A stretch of DNA of 64,000 nucleotides, from assembly GCA_020002185.1 (NCBI GenBank), contig CM034531.1:46919602-46983601 (forward strand), read 5' to 3'. The notes beneath the pieces were generated by a model, which saw only the letters and a program-made list of their open reading frames with translations, was not told the DNA's origin and ran no database searches. Numbering within the stretch: the first letter of the stretch is position 1; each line of letters begins with the position of its first letter. This DNA comes from Paraescarpia echinospica (taxonomy: Eukaryota; Annelida; Polychaeta; Sabellida; Siboglinidae). Below, piece by piece: positions 46,065 through 58,918 of this stretch. A program made the translations under genes and the position numbers.

Positions 46065-46150
46065 CATATATATGTAGTTGTATATATAAGTGTATATATA
46101 TACATATATATATATATAGTTGTTTATATATATATATATATGTATATAAA
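45808..46150. repeat. (TA)n array with direct and inverted duplications of a unique flank
   Basis: TATAGTGTTTAAGTG...GAGGAATGGATACCGCGC occurs at 45808-45844 and again at 45950-45986. The second copy enters a perfect 28-bp palindrome (45979-46006) made of TACCGCGC, a TA core and GCGCGGTA, followed by another TAGTGTTTAA. The remainder is TA/TATG microsatellite. Confidence 0.9.
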
Positions 46151-46254
46151 ACTTATATGCACACAATATACAGCCATGTACCCGGGTATATCAGACCAAT
46201 TCGATGGGTTATTGGAAATCGTGATATATTCTTTGTCGTCCAGAGCAACCGCCA

Positions 46255-46480
46255 CGCACTTATCAAAAACAAAGAAGATTTGTTATACCTCTAACGGTAC
46301 ATTTTTTAAATATAAAACTACCGGTATGAATAGTATTTACCCAAACTAAAACATGTGTTACTATACATCTAACGGGAGACATATGTTTATAAAACAAAAC
46401 TACTGTTGCGGGTCGCCCTTCCAAAAATAAAGAAGATTTCTTACGATACCTCTACGGGCAGACATGTATTTGCAAAACTA
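46255..46480. repeat. diverged tandem repeat, 3 units of about 80 bp
   Basis: AAAGAAGATTTxTTA, TACCTCTAACGG or TACATCTAACGGG, and ATAAAACxAAAACTA-like segments recur near 46270, 46355 and 46432. Confidence 0.55.
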
Positions 46481-46559
46481 TCGATTGTCGTGGTGATATC
46501 GTAGCCATTCTAAGCGTGGATGTATCCATTTTATAGTACGACCGGACCGGAAGAGGCTG

Positions 46560-46873
46560 CCAAGATGGTGGCGCGGTAGCGTAGTAGTTAGAGGATTCGA
46601 CTTCCGCATTCGAATCCTCTTGTTGCCGTTTTGAACCACGTTCATTCACTCCACGTCGCTCCTGTCCGTTCAGCTGTACGAATGAGTACTTGGCTATAGG
46701 CTGTGGGGGTATTTGCGTGCGAAATATCTTCGCGTAGTAATTGCGGAGTGGCTGGATGCTTCTCAGAGAAGTCGAGAAGGTGTTGGATTGATCAGGGCTG
46801 CTGCTAGAGGGTGAAGTGTAAAATGCTTTAAGCAATCCTAAGCACTGGACACTGCGCTAGTTGAGAACTTGCC
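46560..46873 (+). mobile_element. tRNA-type SINE, copy 2
   Basis: Starts with an A-box-like GGCGCGGTAGCGTAGTAGTT and a B-box-like GCATTCGAATCC, then the same tRNA-unrelated body as 20601-20935 in the opposite orientation. It ends at CACTGGACACTGCGCTAGTT and GAGAACTTGCC. I regard this as a SINE and not a tRNA gene because no acceptor stem closes and the body matches the other copy. Confidence 0.78.
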
Positions 46874-47486
46874 TTTTTACAAGATAAGTGTGTGTTTTAT
46901 TGAAAGACAAGCTGACGACGTGGTTGTTCTTTCTCGGGATACAGCGGCACCAACTTAATCCGCTGCCAATCCGGACCTGAACTGATAATCCAGACATCAT
47001 TTCACGGGAACGGAATTTCCCAACGCTATTATACCCGCTATGATTAATTTATCCGGAAATCTCGTCGATCCAAACACACAGGGACCAAAGTGTTAACTCG
47101 GTTCCATTGCATTATATCCAGGTTCTCTTGCTCAAAGCTGGCAAAGCCAGATGGATAAATATATCCTGATTCATGCGGTTGCTCATAATAGTGATTACAC
47201 GTTTTTGGTCGTTGGTCGAGTTTGGCAGGTGGCCGTTCACTGCAGCTACATTTTTGTTAGAAACAATCCGTGCCCGGGATTGCGATCGCCTAAGTTAGAG
47301 ACCGCCCAAAACAGGATCTATATTGTATTTATACGGTAATGTAATTAGCAGACGGCCAGCTACACATTACTAGATCCAAAAATCTATTGCCGGTGGTATG
47401 TTCATGATAACAAATGACGCCATCGTTAATCTTCGTAGTACAGCGTGTTTTGCCGGGTTTTTTTCATTTTATCCTTAAATCAAGCC
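46874..47486. other. no gene recognised
   Basis: No supported frame or repeat. Confidence 0.4.
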
Positions 47487-47628
47487 AAAGCATTTAAATA
47501 ACCAAACATAGTCACTCGCGCAGCGCCCTCTGTTATTCAGGTGTGACTTAATTATATTGTATACGCAACAAGTTCAATATAAAAATGGCGTATCGTTGAG
47601 TGGCTCTGCTTGGTTATTTAAATGCTTT
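47487..47628. mobile_element. small MITE with 19-bp perfect terminal inverted repeats
   Basis: AAAGCATTTAAATAACCAA at 47487-47505 is the exact reverse complement of 47610-47628. The match extends imperfectly inward (AxAxxxAGxCACTC). The 142-bp element is non-coding and contains GCAGCGCCCTCTG. The superfamily is not clear. Confidence 0.65.
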
Positions 47629-48874
47629 GATCAAACCCATAAAAAGAATATAATGCTTTAATAGGCTGCGCCATTTTGGTACGTACAGCAACAATTCAAC
47701 TTCCGGTTGCAATGAATTGCGACGCGCCCACTTACCCACGGGTCAAATGCATGGAAACCATTATGGACATGACTGAAAATTGTGTGATCTCGTTGGGGGA
47801 TCAGAGTATGGATATTCTTCGAGCTGGTGTTGAACCCGAGAAGAACAACACAACGAGGAAACTGCCAGAATTGGAGGAGGCAAGCACCTTCCCCGACCTA
47901 GCCGTCGGCAATGTTATGCAAGTGCTGGTGTCCATTTATGCCTCAGTCGTGTCGTAAACTAATTGTATGCGGCGGCACCTCTGGGGCGATGAATTTGCGA
48001 CGCAATAATTGCATGGAGACTCTTCAGCCCCGTACAGCACAATGCAACCACTGGGATGACGATATCAGTTGTCGTGGTGATAGTAGTAGTAGTAGTAGTA
48101 GTAGGCATAATTCTGTCTTGAAAGAGTTGTAAGACAATTATTTGCTCCGTGATTGACAGTTCGGTGACGTACGTCGCCTGGTGTGACGTAGAAGTCCGAC
48201 TCTAACGTGGTAGTTTCTGTCGCACTTGCGGCAGACTTAGGCTGTTGGCTCAGAATAGGGTGCAGGATTTGCAGATGTTTGCTTTCGACGTCTTCTCAGC
48301 CAGTTGTGTTTTTCGTTTATCTTCTCTTGTCGTAGCAGTCGTAACGATTGACATCCAATGATCATGATCATCGGCGGCTGTCTCCCAGCTACTCGTGTCG
48401 ATATCAGCCATCGATATCAGACATCATGTCACGCTTGCAGGTGTCTTTGTAGCGAAGATATGGACCGTCAATACTAGGTCGTGGAGCAAACAAGACACTA
48501 CGTTAGAGAGATACTCCACGTTGGGACGGTGTATACATGTCATATAAACGCAGAGAAACGACATCCCTAAGACGAGGTGACTTGTAAAAATAATAATGTT
48601 TACATAAACAGGCGCCGCTGATTGAGGCTTTTAGAAGCTGACGATTAAGAAGGAAGGGGGGAGAAAAACAAATCCAACATCTGACTGGGAAGAGACACCC
48701 CAGAAAAACAGAGATCTGCAGATCCAGAACCTTCTTAGTCCAGTGTCTTCGCAGACAGCAAATGCGGCAGGGAATGCTATGCCGGAGCGGGGCCGTGTTC
48801 AATTGTTTAAACAGTTGGATATTTATAATTGTGCTGAAGTTAGGTGAGCTTGAAACCAATTACTGTCGAATTTA

Positions 48875-48875
<1 letters not shown>
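47629..48875. other. no gene recognised; (AGT)8 at about 48081-48104
   Basis: A plus-strand frame of 93 codons (47676-47957) has no recognisable motif. Confidence 0.4.
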
Positions 48876-48926
<51 letters not shown>

Positions 48927-48955
48927 TGCATGTGCGCGTGTGCGTGTGTCTATGT
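48876..48955. repeat. (GT)n microsatellite
   Basis: Near-perfect GT run to about 48921 followed by GCGCGTGCATGTGCG variants. Confidence 0.95.
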
Positions 48956-51329
48956 GTTACGTTTTCGTAAAAGTATATGTATCAACGTGCATCTCACCCT
49001 GGATACAACTAGTCCCGTTCTCCCCTACTCGAGTCTCCCGAGTATCGGATGGCCCGCCTGTGTCCCTTAACCCCCGCCCCCGGTTCCGAGCCTTCCGACG
49101 CCTATGAAAAGTGCATTACCTTCCTTATGATTTCGGCAAACGGAAATCACAATGCGACACTCGAGACTAAACACGCCTTCACCCATTATCGCTGGTTCAC
49201 ATCCTGGCATTATATGGCGAATGCACACGTTGTTGTAAATGTTTGATTTAATTGCAATGCTTTTAGTTCGTTAACCTCACACACCAATACATTCAATAGT
49301 CACCCGTTTAGAGAAACGTTTCCGTCTCACGCAAGTATTTGCCACAAATACAATGGGAAGTCGCCGTTTTATCGCCTGGTTATTGCTTTGAGTAAGACGC
49401 CTTTCTCGAGCTAAATGTAAATACAACTGCGATGTGTCTCTTCAACTGAGGGAAAGACGTCACCGATTGATATGCATATTCCGTCTAGAAGGGCATGTTG
49501 TGCCACGATCTGCGGTAGTTTGACGCGTCGCAAATCTAACCGGACGTTTAAGGTCATTAAACGTCAGTGGAACCGTTATTAAAGATTCTAGGTGAATTGC
49601 GACAATGTTTGACAAAAATACGCCACCATGCATCATAATTATTATGGAAAGTTTATATTGCAAAATTTTTATAGTTCACAAAAAAGCACTTTCAGTACGT
49701 GCTAGCCGCTAGCATATTGAAATCGTCCCTTTAAAGGTAAGGCAGCTGCAGAGATTTAAAAGAAACTAGTATCTAAGTTAGTTTCACTTTCATAAGTAGG
49801 CTTATGATCAGTTGTTAACAAATTGTTCCAGTGTCTTTAGACGAGGTGGCTAGATGAAAAAGCACAAGACAAAGCGAGAAATGAAATGCCTAGAACGCGT
49901 ATGTAGTCGAATTTTAGCATTTTCCACGTGGATGTACATCTGTGATTATCCCTAAATGCCTAATTACTTGTTCTACGTTGACACTTCTCCACAAATATCT
50001 CTGCAGGGCGGGTTGCACATGAATGACAAATTGTTGCACTCTTGATAAACCAAATCCCTTCTTGTCAACTTGCCATTTGGTTTCTTGCTTTGGATAGCAA
50101 TCGCGTTAAATCTTGTTATTATATCCTTCCTGGTCTTCTAATAATGTTCATCTTCGGCTGGGCTAAACATAGTTACTTGTCTGCCATCAGAACTGTGATC
50201 CAGTGAAAGTATTTATTTCAATGTGGTCAAATTGGACGCACACGTGATCTGCTTACCCGTGTCGTTAGTGTCACTACGTATTAAATCCACAGCTACTAAT
50301 CCGCTCAGATTCGATAACTCTTAGACAACCCATATTCGAAAGATCATTTCCGTGTCCGCTAACCAAAACGTCAAAGGTTTGCTTTTCCCACGTACTTTTT
50401 AAACGACCGTCGCTGACCAAAAAAACGAACTTTATAATATAACTTGATTAGCGTTAAAGTCTGAATAACTAGCAAGCGCTACAAAAACAGAGAACGTATA
50501 CCCGCGTTCAACGGAGGATCGACGGCGTAAATAGCTAAATCATTCGCTTTTAATAAAGTGTTCGCCTCTAGCGCTGTTCGGGTGTGCGACGCATGCCAAG
50601 CCGGCCGCCATGAGAGACGGGTCGTCTTGGCACTTGATTCTGCACAATGCCGCTAATCACTCCGACCCTGCAGCTCGCGTACAAGTGAATTTTCCATCAC
50701 GATAATGCGGCGTATTGAATTGATCCCCCGATTCTCCTCCCGCTTTTTCACGAAACTCACACCGCCGTAGCATCTTAAGCGCCGTGTTTGTCGCCAGTAA
50801 ATTCACTCGGATCTTTTTAACGGCGTTCCAAGGCAGTCGTCATTCCGCGCGCATCGTTGGCGTTTCCCGTACAACGTGATTCGTTACAGAAGTCGGGTCG
50901 TTTGCTTTAGTGCTGTTTTCGGACGAATCGCGATTGATATTCCCAGAGGTGACCGTATTTTCTTCACTTGTCGTCCCAGAAACGTGCCCAAGATTCTCTT
51001 AACAATTTCAATCTCAAGATTACCATAGGCTGTTTTTATTAATTGAAAAAACAACTTTCTAGATTGTGTTGTAAACTCGCTCCTAATGAATGCATGCTGA
51101 CGCAAAAGACTGAAACAACCTTTAAAATGTTACAGTTGTGAAAATTAATCCCCTACGGGCCATTTTCCGTAACATTACGCAATCGTCCAGTCCCATAACG
51201 TGTCCTAATTTCTCTTCTTTGATGCCATAAGACAAATATAATCCATACAATTCAACATGTCGGTCCAAACTAATTTCCCGAATAAGCCAAAAAGCTAAAT
51301 TTTCGTCAGCATCATTTAATTATAATCTA
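48956..51329. other. no gene recognised
   Basis: About 2.4 kb without a motif-bearing frame, RNA gene or repeat visible by eye. Confidence 0.4.
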
Positions 51330-51705
51330 GTTAGCGAGGTATGTGTGCATGTTTGTATCTGTATATGCACGTGCGTATGTTTGTATCTGTATATGTATGT
51401 GTGTATGTTTGTATCTGTATGTGTGTGTGTGTTTGTATCTGTGTATGTGTGTGTGTGAGTGTGTGTTTGTGTCTGTGAGTGCATGAGTGCGTGAGTGCGT
51501 GAGTGCGTGAGTGCGTGAGTGCGTGAGTGCGTGAGTGCGTGAGTGCGTGAGTGCGTGAGTGCGTGAGTGAATGCGTGCATGCGAGAGTGCGAGCGTGCGT
51601 GGGTGTGTGTATGTGTGTGTATGGGTGTGTGTATGTGTGTGTATGAGTATGTGCGTGCATGTGTGCGTGCGTACGTACATGAGCGTATACGTGTGTGTGT
51701 CTTTT
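51330..51705. repeat. compound GT / (GTGAGTGC)n microsatellite
   Basis: TTTGTATCTGTATATG units (about 30 bp) at 51350-51445, GTGTGTGAG, then a very regular 8-bp GTGAGTGC array at about 51475-51570, then GTATGTGTGTGTATGG units. Confidence 0.95.
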
Positions 51706-52029
51706 CTAAACGATCGTTGTTTACTCATGAAAGGAATCTAACTTTTTTCTCTGAAGATCACGGCACACATCAACCTCGTATCATTACAATCACATGCAAA
51801 CGTGTTAATAACACGTATTCCCAACAAAAAATATCTTCGTTGAAAACAAAAAATAGGTTAATTTCCGATCACCAAGTGGAATATATCTCCCATAGGAGAA
51901 ACCATCCTATCAAGCCGGGGTGGTGACTACACTACTGAGACTGGTGTAATCAGCAGCTACCCTGGCGAGCAAGAATGGGAGAAACTAGTACATGCGAAAT
52001 ATTGTGTGCACACATTTCAGCACCATAAG
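51706..52029. other. spacer between microsatellites, no gene recognised
   Basis: Unique sequence, no motif. Confidence 0.4.
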
Positions 52030-52338
52030 AGATACATATACGCGCACACACACGCACGCACTGACGCACGCACTGACGCACGCACTGACGCACGCACTGA
52101 CGCACGCACTGACGCACGCACCGCGCTCACACACACGCACACACACGCACACATACACGCACACACACGCACACACACACACACGCACACACACGCACAC
52201 ACACACGCACGCACACACACACGCACGCACACACGCACACGCACACACGCACACGCACACGCACACACACACACGCACACGCACACACGCACACTCACGC
52301 GCACACGCACACACGCACACAAGCACACACTCACAAGA
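52030..52338. repeat. (CA)n with an (8- to 10-bp) CGCACTGA array
   Basis: Five CACTGACGCACG units at 52060-52120, then CACACACGCACACAC tracts. Frames on both strands are low-complexity. Confidence 0.95.
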
Positions 52339-52712
52339 GAACGGAGCTGACGTCAGTGTCGTCACATAACAGGAAATTGTCTCAATGCGGTAAAACATCA
52401 GACGTCGATCAGATTTAGATGGATGAAAAGAACATCCTTGAACTGGAAATAGGCCTACACGACTCACAGAAACGTTGATTCTTTGGACGACGTTTTCATG
52501 AAGTCTTTACATGGCCCTGCTCTTTTTATTTTAGTCAACGACCCTTTTCTCCTTGTCTTTTATAGGTGTCCATATGGAAGTACAATGTCCGTGATATGTT
52601 ACTTTGTCGATTTACAAAGTGTTATAACACTGTGAATGTATATCCATTGGCGGCGTGTCCTCTTCGAGTCCGTGCAGCTCTGGTTGGTTCTATGCGTAAG
52701 CAAGCTCTGAAT
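52339..52712. other. spacer, no gene recognised
   Basis: Unique sequence leading to the hAT-type element; the presumed target duplication CTCTGAAT is at 52705-52712. Confidence 0.4.
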
Positions 52713-53442
52713 CAGCGTTTCTTAACTTTTTGGCTGCGATCCCAGTTCTTATCGTGGGACTTGCTTGGCGACCTATGCCTTCAAACAGTTAACATGTGGT
52801 AAATCATAAAATAAATAATTATAAAACAAATAGGCATAACAGAAGTAATTGGCAACGAGGGACACTTATTAACTTAGCTTGCAGAACGCCGGAATCACCA
52901 AATCAGCGCCGTAAATTGGTTTATTGACATAGAAGGAGGATATCCCTTGCAAATTGGAAGCCAAGTTGGTGGACGGTGACCGGAAGATCGTGCGATTTTG
53001 ACAACGATTGTAGGCTAGTAAGTTTATTTACTTCACACTGGTGATACTAAGGAAGCAGACCGTGTGTCAAGCCAAATTATGTGCATCGACATGCTGATTA
53101 GAGTGATGCTTCTCTGTAAAAGTGTATTTTGAAGGGTTCGATATCGAGAGAACCGAAGGCGGCAACGATTTTAACCTTTTTCAGCGACATATTATAATTA
53201 TAAAACCAGAGTCATGCGAGACGAGCAAGTTAAGCCAAATGTCAAGTAACTTACACATTTTGTGTGATTATGTCACACGGCGATTCGGAATCATGCAATA
53301 TTTGGCGTAATTCTAACACGGGCAAGCGAGATAATACAGGAAAGTTCGCACAGTCACTGGAAACTCTTGGCGACCCACTCAAAATGGTTTGTTGTTTGGC
53401 CTCCCAGTTTCCGGGTCGAGACGCAGAGGTTAAGAACCGCTA
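52713..53442. mobile_element. non-autonomous hAT-type element (MITE), about 730 bp
   Basis: The left end is CAGCGTTTCTTAACTTTTTG and the right end reads, on the other strand, TAGCGGTTCTTAACCTCTGC. Both fit the CAG(G/C)GxTTCTTAACCTTT type of hAT terminal inverted repeat, continuing to GATCCC / GACCC. The flanking octamers CTCTGAAT and CTTTGCAT match at 6 of 8 positions, the length expected for a hAT target-site duplication. No transposase is present. Confidence 0.75.
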
Positions 53443-56354
53443 CTTTGCATTCTCCAGCGCTTTTCTTATGCACCGATTTATGCTAACCGTCTCTGTTTTT
53501 GTTGTACATGTCTTGTGCCGAAAACTTCACCAGCCGAAATGTTGTTTTCTTGTTTTTGTCGACTACGAAGATACGATCTAAGTCAATCTTTGTTTTCCTT
53601 TCACTGCTCGGCTTCCTCTAATCTCAGCCGCGCCGTATCTTCCCACGTCCCGTTCAATGACTCCCAGAGCTGTGTTTACCAGTCGCCTGTCGGCCTCTCC
53701 CGACACCCACAGATCAACTCGTTTTACAGCGGTGAAATGATGGTGTCGATCTGGATAATCTCGATATGTCCCTCGCCGATGACTATTGGTTTATCCTGTT
53801 AGTTATGACTCTCACAAATTCCTGCAAAATCGATAGCAATAGGTCTTCTGGCAAGATCAAATAGTGCAGCAAGCCGGACTATGTGCAGTAGTCGAAAGTC
53901 AACGTTCGGGTGTAAGAAGCGTTGTTCAACGTACGCTGACCGCTTGAATATCGGCCTCGGTTATACGCTATCGGCGGGAGAACACGGCGCCATGGCCGTA
54001 GGTCGGCAATGATCGCATTGGGCATTGAACCCTCTCGCGAAATGTCGTCGAGATTGCCTTTTATCGATTGTCGACGGCGGACATACATAACCGGCACCGC
54101 TTCGTGCAGATTGAACACATGGCCTTGCGAGGGGAAGGGCAATTCTGAGCTGTACTCCGCCTCTGTAGTTGGGCAAACCTTCCTGCACGAACCGCGGTAA
54201 GGATGTCTACGATTTATGTAGAAGCAGATTGAATTGGTATATGAGATGGTGTTACTAAACTATTGGATTATGGTTTTTATTAAAAATATTGTTTGGGCAA
54301 ATTACTGTAAAACTTTGATTGAGTTGACTGTTTTTGGTTATATAAACGTCGTTTCGAAAACTGTCTTACTGTGCTATTTTTGATGCGGATCTCGCTATTT
54401 TTGACGCGGATTACGCAGCCAATAGTATTTCGCTGATGTCGAATTTTGTTTTTGTCTATGAAAGAATGTTTAAATTGTGATGCACTGTGGTGATATATAC
54501 ATACGTTTAATATATCAAATATAAGACATACATGAGCTAACACAAGCTAACGGCGAAATTACATGTTGTTAAAAGAACGTTGGCTTAATTTTCCCTATGA
54601 CTACCAAAACAGTTTCATATACACACAAGCTTGTCTCCGTACACGCTATTCATTCTAAGCACTGGCAAAATCCTGTCGTTAGCGATTTGGTTATCTTGTC
54701 TGATTAAGCGGTCTCACGAACTGCAATTAAGGGCTAACCATATTAATAAGATTGCATGCAATTACGTTCCAGCAAGCGTTCGTGCTACAGTTAAAGCAGC
54801 ACTCTCGTAAAGTGATACTGCACGTGTTTGTCTTAAGCGATTTCATATTAGGCTACGTGTCCATTTAGACGTTCGCGTTTCTCCACTAAACGATTGCGTC
54901 ACTGGGATTAATAAGAGACAATACCGTAGTAAAGATATGCTCAAGAGACGTCAACATATGGTGTGTTTTCGCAATGGAACTGTGCTTCGACGATTGCCCT
55001 GTTTGCGATGTTTAACTATCTCATTTGAATCTTTTAGCGTTAATCCAGGAACACTCCGAAATCGACGTTGTCGATTTACGAGTATTATGTTCACAGAAGT
55101 TATTTAAACGGCAAATGTTTATATTTTATTAGATATCAGTTGGATCTCATATGCTAACATTAAAATCAAGCAAGTGTTAATCGTTTGTGTACGACACACT
55201 CATTGTTGGGACAACGGCTCGTATAAATGCACATTTATTTGTATATTTTGGTTTTACACGAATACTATGGGGCACTTGCGCGTACTAGATGTGTCCTTCC
55301 TAGAATTAAACTACAGCACACAGAGATACAGGTGTTATAGTGTTAGTTCCTGTCGATTCACGGATCCTCTTTCTCTATTCCATCACACGAGTCACTTAAA
55401 AGCGACTCCAGCAAGGCTAGCCATTCCTGCCGTCTCCATCCTGGAGTACGTGAATGCATGTACTTCAGTTACACCGTTAGGATACCGTTGCCGATAAGAC
55501 GAGTTGGCGGCTATGAAGCCGCGAATAGAATCGGGATATCGTTTTATACGGCACAGCGTACAAAAGGAGTTAGAAATACGCAACGCGGGAATATTTGTCT
55601 ACGTTTGTCTTTGGTCAGCGCGAACGTTACAACGCGAAACTTGTTCCCAACTAGTGCATTGCATATCTAGTGGCATTTAACGTATACCGTGCGATGTGCT
55701 AGTGACATTGCAAAGAACGCGACGCCGACATACCCTTTTCCCAACTTATTCTTATTTCGAACCATTCTCGTGGTTAATTTAATACTAAACAGTTTACAAA
55801 TTGTATTAACACCGTCGGTGCCGTTCTGATGACTTGTTCAGAGGAACGGCTCAGCGAAGACGACTTCCTATGACGCGAAACGTCACAACGTCAACGTGGT
55901 TTGATGTCACAGAAAAACCATATTCCTGCTCAGTCGACCTTTGTGCATCGATACTGGAAAAAACACTGAGCAAAATGTCACGCGTTTGCTTCTTGTACCG
56001 GCCTTAATCTATCGGTTATGAACCTTTCTATACGACGCCCAAAAGTTAATCTCGGCCTGATACATCCTTCCATTTTCTACATGTATTATTCATTGGCTTC
56101 TGGTCGACTAACACTCGTCAGCGTGTTGAAACTAAATGAACATAAGATCTCTTTGACAGACGGTGATGTTGCCTGGTCGACACTCATGTGAGACCCTTGC
56201 TAGTTCAGATATAGCGTTGACGTGAGACATCGAGTATTGGCCAGTTAGCAGCAGCGTACGACCTATTGTCTTGACCAGTTAACAGTGGATTGTGACCTGT
56301 TGTTTTAGAGAGATAGCTGTAATTAGCGACCTTTCGGCTTGGTCAATTAGCAGA
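53443..56354. other. no gene recognised
   Basis: About 2.9 kb. Frames of up to 107 codons (for example 55174-55497 plus) lack motifs. Confidence 0.4.
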
Positions 56355-56436
56355 AAGACAGCGAGACAGGCAGACAGACAGCGAGACAGACAGCGTGACA
56401 GACAGCGTGACAGACAGCGTGACAGACAGACAGAAA
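56355..56436. repeat. (GACA)n / GACAGCGT minisatellite
   Basis: AGACAGCGAGACAGGCAGAC followed by four GACAGACAGCGT units. Confidence 0.93.
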
Positions 56437-57235
56437 ATGACACACACACATTTTTTTCGTTTTGTTCAAATCATAGCATTAAACAAGTGACTACGTACAT
56501 ACATAGCTATAAATTATTAAAGTGCAAATATAACGCAAATATAAAATACGGGCTTATGAGACTCCTATTAAAACTGACAAATAACCGTTATCACAGTAGT
56601 CATCGCACGTACAGTTAGGTATATATTCCTGATTATAGAGATAATAACAATATTATACAAACCGTAGCAATACCGATAATTTTAGGCTATAAAAGAAAAA
56701 AATGAAAAATTATCAAAATGACCGGTGTAAATTACTTAATCAGTATTGTTGGCAAATGTAATAGTTTCCGATTGTACATATTATACAAAGTCATATATAG
56801 TTGTACAGGTTTGCAAATAATAACTAGTGCTATAGGTTGCACAAACATGAGAACCGTGGATGTATATTTTATTTTCAATACTTTTATTATGCATTAATTA
56901 TGGAATGCGACCGTGTGTATGGGAGACTACGTTTGGCAAATTCGTGTTGCACGTAGGACTAGTTTGTGACATTTCGTTTGATCCCTGGCATCTCTCGAGG
57001 ACACCGACGAGTATTGTCTGAGACACATTCGTTGAGGGTTTGATTAAGGCGGGACTATCAATTGTTCGAATGTTCCCCAGTGATGCATCTGACTGATGTT
57101 CTGTGGCCGAGAGACTGGCAGATATCGATTGCTTTGGGCGAGCAGTAATTATCGACGTGTGACTTAAGATCATTCGTATAATTTCTTGACGCTACAAATG
57201 TGACCTGTTAGATACTGCGACTGATTAACTAACAT
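56437..57235. other. no gene recognised
   Basis: AT-rich sequence, no motif. Confidence 0.4.
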
Positions 57236-57297
57236 GTGTGTGTGTGTGTGCGTGTGCGTGTGCGTGTGCGTGTGTGTGTGCGTGCGTGCGTGCGTGT
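57236..57297. repeat. (GT)n / (GTGC)n microsatellite
   Basis: TGTGTGTGTG and GTGCGTGCGTGC tracts, directly abutting a perfect palindrome. Confidence 0.93.
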
Positions 57298-57353
57298 CCT
57301 CGTATGTTGGCCTTATATATATATATATATATATATAAGGCCAACATACGAGG
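57298..57353. repeat. perfect 56-bp palindrome with (TA)n core
   Basis: CCTCGTATGTTGGCCTTA, then a 20-bp pure TA core, then the exact reverse complement of the first 18 bases. The symmetry is perfect over all 56 bases. Confidence 0.97.
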
Positions 57354-58900
57354 ATATATATATATATATTTATTTATTTATATTTTTAATCTTAATATAA
57401 GTTAATTATTTGTCTTTGTCAATATTAAAAAAAACTATTATCATTTTGTTACATCTATTCTATATTTCAATTATTTATTAATTATTATTTATTAATCTGA
57501 TATTACTTATTGTTTCTCAACTTTTGTCTTGTGATTGCAATTATGTTTTGTAATAATATTATGTGTACTACGCCACTTTGAATGAACGTATATATATATA
57601 TATATATAATATTCAACACAGAAGACCTTTTTGAGGAATTCGTATGACGAAAAGATGTGTAATACTTCGAAACCAGTGATGGAATATTTAACAAGAAAGA
57701 AACTGATCAAAGGTCAAAATGCAAAATGACACCGCAAAGAATTCCTCAACAGAGCGCGACAACAGAAAGACCAGAATCATTACGAAATGTCAACGCTAGC
57801 CAATCTTCAAAGGCTAGAATATGTACACCGTTGAAATGGTTAAAGACAACAGAGGCACCAGATTTTGACGGCACACCTCCAGAGAGGCAGACCAGTATCT
57901 ACTACAACCAATTGTATGCCTTTAAAATTAGCAGTTAGAGTGTAAACGCGCCAAAACGTATGGACAATTACTAAAGATTTGCAAAGTGGAGATTTTGGAA
58001 CGAAGAAAGCACTGGATAAATATTTATGGTTACGGGAAGAAGAACGACATTGCAGATGACCGTCATCGTTGTCTCGTACCACGCACGTACAGGCAAACAA
58101 ACAAAGAGTGGTCGCCCACTGCCTGACGGAGGACAACTGACTTTGGAACAAACACACGTGTAATAAATCTCTTCATTTGTGCGCAAGGCGAAGTAGAGCA
58201 CCATCGGTCAATTTAGAACAAGACAATAAATTCACGTATATTGTCAGTGTAATGGATTGTAAAGGACCGGACTGTGCTAAATGCAAGACGTCGAGGACAC
58301 TCGCATTATTTATAGACAGCGTGGAATGCGACTTATCTCTCAACAAAGAAATGTAAAATCAAACGTGCGGCGCTGCGCTCCAATCAAATGTTTTTGAGAG
58401 CGCCGAAGGATTCCAAACTTATTCAAACCTGCTTCAATAAAGGTAGGCACATTCATAACACATTGACCCAAACGGTGTTGCCCTGAAATTTGGATAAGGA
58501 CAAAATTATTCTAAATATTTTCAAACCTTCTATACAACGGTACAACAAAGTCCAACATTCTGATCTCCGGAGAAAGACAAACAAGCTTAAAATGACACAA
58601 GATGACATAGAGACAAACGAACCTAAATAAAATACACGGAAAACTGTAGGACAAACGTATAGCTGAAACATGGCATGGCGTGTGACAATTAATATAGTGT
58701 ATCGTGTGGTGGAAACGTGATGTGTCGGCTCTGTTTTTTCAAAGAAGCAAATACAAAATCTAGATCCATTAAACATGATATGGATATGCAATGGGAGACT
58801 TTCAAATATGGCGGATTACGCATGCAACTGACGCCAGGGGCGTTAGTTGCCGGTCCTTCCGGTTTTGGACAGCCACGTTGTTTACTTGGTCACGCTTGCT
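57354..58900. other. no gene recognised
   Basis: AT-rich near 57354-57500 with a short TA run at 57590-57607. No motif in the short frames. Confidence 0.4.
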
Positions 58901-58918
58901 AAGCAAACATAAAGCCTC

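Noticed and set aside
46569..46640. tRNA gene (A- and B-box-like sequence, GGCGCGGTAGC...GCATTCGAATCC)
   Set aside because: No closed acceptor stem, and the flanking 250 bp matches another copy at 20.6 kb, so it is the head of a SINE.
48140..48450. Possible LINE C-terminal fragment on the minus strand (EDKRKTQLAEKTSKANIC-like)
   Set aside because: The Cys-rich ending seen in such LINE tails is incomplete and the frame is broken by several stops; similarity is too weak to call.
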